Assembly: GCA_946405655.1 (NCBI GenBank)
Contig: CAMJHX010000040.1
Coordinates: 1-9,298 of the forward strand
From: an uncultured Clostridia bacterium
GTDB taxonomy: Bacteria > Bacillota > Clostridia > Oscillospirales > Oscillospiraceae
DNA length: 9,298 nucleotides
Direction: 5' to 3'
Part shown: piece by piece, positions 6,929-9,298 of the stretch
How the letters are laid out: each line of letters begins with the position of its first letter
Position numbering within the stretch: position 1 is the first letter of the stretch
The notes under the pieces: model-generated
Told to the model about the DNA's origin: nothing
The model's database searches: none
The model's input: the letters and a program-made list of their open reading frames with translations, nothing else
Made by a program: the position numbers and the translations under genes

Positions 6929-8638
6929 TCAAACTGATTGCTTTTCCTCAGCAAATTTCTCAAGCGCACGGTAATCAATTTTACCGTTTTGTGTTAGTGG
7001 CATTGAGTCAAGAATGTATATTTCTTTTGCCCACAGATGATCAGGTAATGCTTCTTCCATAGCGGTTCGAAACTTCGCTGTTGCGTCAATAATATCTTCT
7101 TTTTTGTTTTTGAGCTTTAGAAATGCAATAGGAGTGTTAATGCTAACCTTATCCGGCACAACGATAACTCCACATTTTTCCACGTCGGGCTGGTTCTCGA
7201 AGAAGTCTTCAATTCTTTGCGGAAAAATCTTGTTGATAATATCTCCGTTTTTGCCTGCTGTGACAAAGATTCGCTTTATCCTTCCTTTGTAGAAAATGTA
7301 GCCATCCGAATCTACATACCCGAGATCTCCAGTATGCAGCCAACGTGTTCCGTCTGTATCAGTATGGATGATTTTGTCTGTCTCTTTCGGATTCCGATAA
7401 TAGCCAACCATTGTATTTGGGGAAGAAAAGCACATTTCTCCCGTTTCTCCAAAAGGCAGTTCCAATCCAGTTTCTGGGTCAACAATTTTTATGTTGGTAA
7501 GGGGAAGCGGCAATCCAACAGAACCGGATTTGTAAACATGATTCTGTTGCATACATGCAACCGAAACACATTCGGACATTCCGTATCCGATGCAATATTT
7601 GGAAGGGGAGCCTCTGTCTTTCAAAAATTGATTGATCTCTTTTTCCTTTTCTGGAGATATTCCGTCCCCGCCGCCAGTGAAGTTCAGCATCCAGCTCATG
7701 TCACCTGTGATTGTTCGCATAAGCGGATCAAGAATGGGGGTTCCACCAGCGTAATGGTTTGGCTTTACTTTAGCAATGCCTTTCGCAATTGCTTCAGGAG
7801 ATATCTCAAGATGAAGTGTCATATCGATTCCATAGCTCAAGGATAGGTGTACCATGCTGACACCATAACCGAAAAATGGAGGGATATTATTCAGAAATGT
7901 CTCCTTGCGACGATAGCCTTTTCCGGAGATCGAACACTGATAAACTAATGCATTAATATTATCATTACTCAGCACAACCCCTTTTGGCTCGCCTGTAGTT
8001 CCACTGGTATAAACGATAATTGCCGAAGCGGCGTGGTTCGTTGCCATCAGTGCATTATTTCCACGGGAAAGAAAATCCCTCCAGTGACATAGATTATGCG
8101 CCTTTGGTCTTGCTTTCATAGTATAACCAAGCTTGATATGAAGTGGCATGGAATCGGAAATTCCGAGCACGATAACGGGGCAATGAAGTCTGTCTTTGAT
8201 TGCTTCAATACGATCCAGCGCAGAATCCAAAACAAGGAAAAGTTTTGAATCAGTGTGCTCAAGGGTGGCAAGGATCTCTGTTTCGGTCAAAGTCATATAA
8301 ACCATATTTGCAACAGCGCCGATATAGTTTAATGCATAGATTGCGTAGATGGTTTCAGGTGTGTGCATGGACATAATGGTGACGATGTCGCCCTCACGTA
8401 CTCCCAAGGAATAAAAAGCATCAGCCGCGTTTTTTATGTTTTCAAACAGCTTGCCATAGGAAATCTTCGCCCCGTAATACTCCAAGGCTATTTCAGAAAG
8501 ATAATCTTTGTTGTTGCCCCAAATATATTGATACAGAGTCGCTTCCGGGAGAGGAGCTTTCAATGCTTCCTCGCTGTAATACTTCAGCCACGGCTTGTCA
8601 ATCGACGGGTATCCGGTCATTTTTTTCTTTTCTGCCAT
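6929..8638 (-). CDS. Acyl-CoA ligase / AMP-binding enzyme (ANL superfamily), probably horizontally acquired
   Basis: The enzyme activates a carboxylic acid with ATP to an acyl-adenylate and, by family, most likely transfers it to CoA; the substrate cannot be told from sequence. It has 569 residues, normal for the family. Adenylation motifs are in order: phosphate loop YTSGTTGEPKG (210-220), YGMSE (352-356), HTGDLG (435-440), hinge GRIKR (452-456) and the C-terminal NGK with catalytic Lys553. The segment after the hinge is unusual: VTAGKNGDIINKIFPQRIE has several extra residues where most members have a short G-x-K/N-V/I-Y/F-P. There is no signal peptide or membrane helix, and no carrier protein, thioesterase or CoA-pathway neighbour. 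The start at 8638 is set by GGAGGA (complement of 8646-8651), seven bases before ATG. Codons are rich in AAA, ATA and TTT, unlike the G/C-ending codons of the plus-strand genes, and the gene lies between near-identical direct repeats, so transfer is likely. Confidence 0.9.
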   Translation of the reverse strand: MAEKKKMTGYPSIDKPWLKYYSEEALKAPLPEATLYQYIWGNNKDYLSEIALEYYGAKISYGKLFENIKNAADAFYSLGVREGDIVTIMSMHTPETIYAIYALNYIGAVANMVYMTLTETEILATLEHTDSKLFLVLDSALDRIEAIKDRLHCPVIVLGISDSMPLHIKLGYTMKARPKAHNLCHWRDFLSRGNNALMATNHAASAIIVYTSGTTGEPKGVVLSNDNINALVYQCSISGKGYRRKETFLNNIPPFFGYGVSMVHLSLSYGIDMTLHLEISPEAIAKGIAKVKPNHYAGGTPILDPLMRTITGDMSWMLNFTGGGDGISPEKEKEINQFLKDRGSPSKYCIGYGMSECVSVACMQQNHVYKSGSVGLPLPLTNIKIVDPETGLELPFGETGEMCFSSPNTMVGYYRNPKETDKIIHTDTDGTRWLHTGDLGYVDSDGYIFYKGRIKRIFVTAGKNGDIINKIFPQRIEDFFENQPDVEKCGVIVVPDKVSINTPIAFLKLKNKKEDIIDATAKFRTAMEEALPDHLWAKEIYILDSMPLTQNGKIDYRALEKFAEEKQSV

Positions 8639-8660
8639 TCCTGTTTCCTCCGGTAAATAA

Positions 8661-8685
8661 AAAGTGCGCAGCCGAAGCCGCGCAC
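8661..8685 (-). terminator. Terminator-like hairpin in the ligase leader (candidate attenuator)
   Basis: Read on the minus strand, GTGCGCGGCTTCGGCTGCGC plus AC folds as a GTGCGC/GCGCAC stem, one mismatch, a GC/GC extension and a TTCG-type tetraloop, and is followed at once by TTTTTATTT (8663-8655). That is the form of an intrinsic terminator, yet it sits immediately upstream of the ligase Shine-Dalgarno (GGAGGA, 8651-8646) and about 145 nt downstream of the likely transcription start. It could end an upstream minus-strand transcript or, more interestingly, cut off the ligase mRNA conditionally. Confidence 0.6.
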
Positions 8686-8707
8686 GAAAAATGCAAGCTC
8701 CGATTGC

Positions 8708-8824
8708 TGCGACACAACTTCAACACACCCAGAAAGTATGCGAAATAGAGCATGCATTTTTACCAAAGGAAAAATGCACACTTTCTGGTTGTGTGAACAT
8801 CACAATATATGAAGTTGTGTCGCA
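8708..8824. repeat. 117-bp nested inverted repeat in the ligase 5' leader
   Basis: Three arm pairs are nested. The outer pair TGCGACACAACTTCA (8708-8722) and its exact complement (8810-8824) is 15 of 15. The middle pair ACACACCCAGAAAGT (8723-8737) and ACTTTCTGGTTGTGT (8780-8794) is 14 of 15. The inner pair TGCATTTTT (8753-8761) and AAAAATGCA (8770-8778) is 9 of 9, with an 8-base loop. Two one-sided 15-base bulges (8738-8752 and 8795-8809) lie on opposite strands of the structure. The outer edge coincides with the transcription start expected from the promoter at 8830-8858, so the RNA would begin with this fold. It could instead be a palindromic mobile element; I see no target-site duplication. 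Confidence 0.75.
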
Positions 8825-8829
8825 CCTTT

Positions 8830-8858
8830 AGTTTACCACGGTTGGGCGAAAATATCAA
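8830..8858 (-). promoter_or_regulatory. Sigma70-type promoter for the ligase gene
   Basis: On the minus strand, TTGATA (8858-8853, five of six against TTGACA) is followed by a 17-base spacer and TAAACT (8835-8830, four of six against TATAAT). The start would fall near 8823, giving a leader of roughly 185 nt before the ligase ATG. The region around the -35 is AT-rich. The match is good but was found by eye. A separate promoter is expected because the ligase runs opposite to the upstream genes. Confidence 0.55.
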
Positions 8859-8879
8859 TTATGAAAAAAACAGCAGGAA

Positions 8880-8924
8880 AGAGCCAACGGTGAGAAGCCG
8901 GAAACGGCAGAGACGCTGCAATAA
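8880..8924 (+). pseudogene. Possible relic of an M16 peptidase gene 3' end
   Basis: The frame ending at TAA 8922-8924 reads ERANGEKPETAETLQ-stop. Aligned without gaps to the end of the peptidase at 3406-6306 (EACGDKLDTIEALQ-stop), it shares A, G, K, T, E, L, Q and the stop, with D/E exchanges at two more places. About 30 of the last 42 bases agree. The final CTGCAATAAG runs on into the direct-repeat copy, just as it does after the real gene. Upstream the frame meets a stop (TGA near 8862), so nothing functional remains. The match is short and could be chance, but its position at the exact equivalent of the gene end makes a duplicated, decayed gene tail plausible. Confidence 0.4.
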
Positions 8925-9279
8925 GAAACCGTAGGGGAGCAGCTTGCCCCTTCCGTTCAGAACAGTCTGAACGGACTGGCTGAGTACGGCGCATTCGCAC
9001 CGCACTTCCAATCTGTTCCGTAGGGGCCGCCAAGGGCGTCGGCCCCTACGACTGGATTGGACAAACCGCGTATTCGTCCGGGATCGGCATTCCATTCGGT
9101 ACGTCCCGCAAGGGTCGTCGAGGACGCCGACCCCTACGACGGGGTGCGCCAAAACAGAATTCGTAGGGGCTGGCGTCCTCGACAGCCCGCGCAGAATGCA
9201 CCAATTCCACCGCCATTCTCCGGCGAATCCGTGCCGCGCCCACGTAGGGGCGGATATCATCCGCCCGCGCGGTACCATC
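8916..9279. repeat. Compound GTAGGGG repeat array, copy 2 (direct repeat of 6298-6789)
   Basis: This non-coding block of about 364 bp has CGTAGGGG or CCCCTACG at 8930, 9019, 9043, 9131, 9162 and 9243. It aligns to copy 1 in the same orientation: 8916-9026 with 13 mismatches, then 9033-9279 with three. Copy 1's 160-bp internal palindrome is replaced here by a 32-bp one (9019-9050, CGTAGGGGCCG/CGGCCCCTACG arms). Similarity ends at GGTACCATC (9271-9279), as in copy 1. The last 19 bases (9280-9298) are AT-rich and unassigned. Minus-strand ORFs of 65-142 codons here repeat those in copy 1 and are not credible genes. Confidence 0.9.
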
Positions 9280-9298
9280 TGAAACATATAAAAAAAGT

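Noticed and set aside
8617..8757. A 46-codon minus-strand upstream ORF in the ligase leader, crossing the terminator-like hairpin and overlapping the ligase start, considered as a leader peptide.
   Set aside because: There is no Shine-Dalgarno before its ATG and no run of regulatory codons. An ORF of this length is not surprising by chance. It would deserve another look only if ribosome profiling showed translation.
8720..8800. A 26-codon minus-strand ORF inside the nested inverted repeat.
   Set aside because: No ribosome-binding site, and its sequence is constrained by the palindrome rather than by coding.
6298..9279. The regularly repeated palindromes considered as a CRISPR array.
   Set aside because: Units are irregular in spacing and orientation, the cores vary, and there are no uniform 30-40 bp spacers or cas genes.

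Overview
The window looks like a piece of chromosome from a GC-rich anaerobic Firmicute, most likely a gut Clostridia of the Oscillospiraceae type. This is inferred from the gene families, the strong G/C third-position bias of the plus-strand genes, and the dispersed GTAGGGG palindromes. No rRNA, tRNA, CRISPR array or transposase is visible.

Left two thirds (1-6306): a plus-strand gene string. It starts with the last 29 codons of a probable Crp/Fnr-type regulator. Next come larB and larC, two of the three biosynthetic enzymes of the nickel-pincer nucleotide (NPN) cofactor used by lactate racemase LarA and its relatives. A multipass membrane protein of unknown function follows, then a 966-residue M16C (PreP-like) zinc metallopeptidase. 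Spacing is tight (17 bp, then 2 bp, then a 4-bp ATGA overlap), except that a 220-bp MITE-like inverted-repeat element sits between larB and larC. larE and larA are not in the window. A Crp/Fnr regulator next to lar genes recalls LarR of Lactobacillus plantarum.

Right third (6298-9298): a visibly AT-richer minus-strand gene for an ANL-superfamily acyl-CoA ligase (6929-8638). It lies between two direct copies of a compound repeat (6298-6789 and 8916-9279) built from CGTAGGGG-headed palindromes. The right-hand 247 bp of the copies differ at only three positions. The second copy is preceded by a short frame that resembles the C-terminus of the M16 peptidase, so the copies may descend from duplication of the peptidase gene end. 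The ligase gene therefore looks like an acquired, potentially excisable cassette.

The ligase has its own sigma70-like promoter (8830-8858, minus strand). Its leader of about 185 nt would begin at the edge of a 117-bp nested inverted repeat and contains a terminator-like hairpin just before the Shine-Dalgarno. One segment of the nested repeat is complementary to the 3' arm and U-tract of that hairpin, so the leader could be a transcription attenuator of no family I recognise. A long bidirectional terminator-like hairpin (6802-6847) separates the two convergent transcription units.
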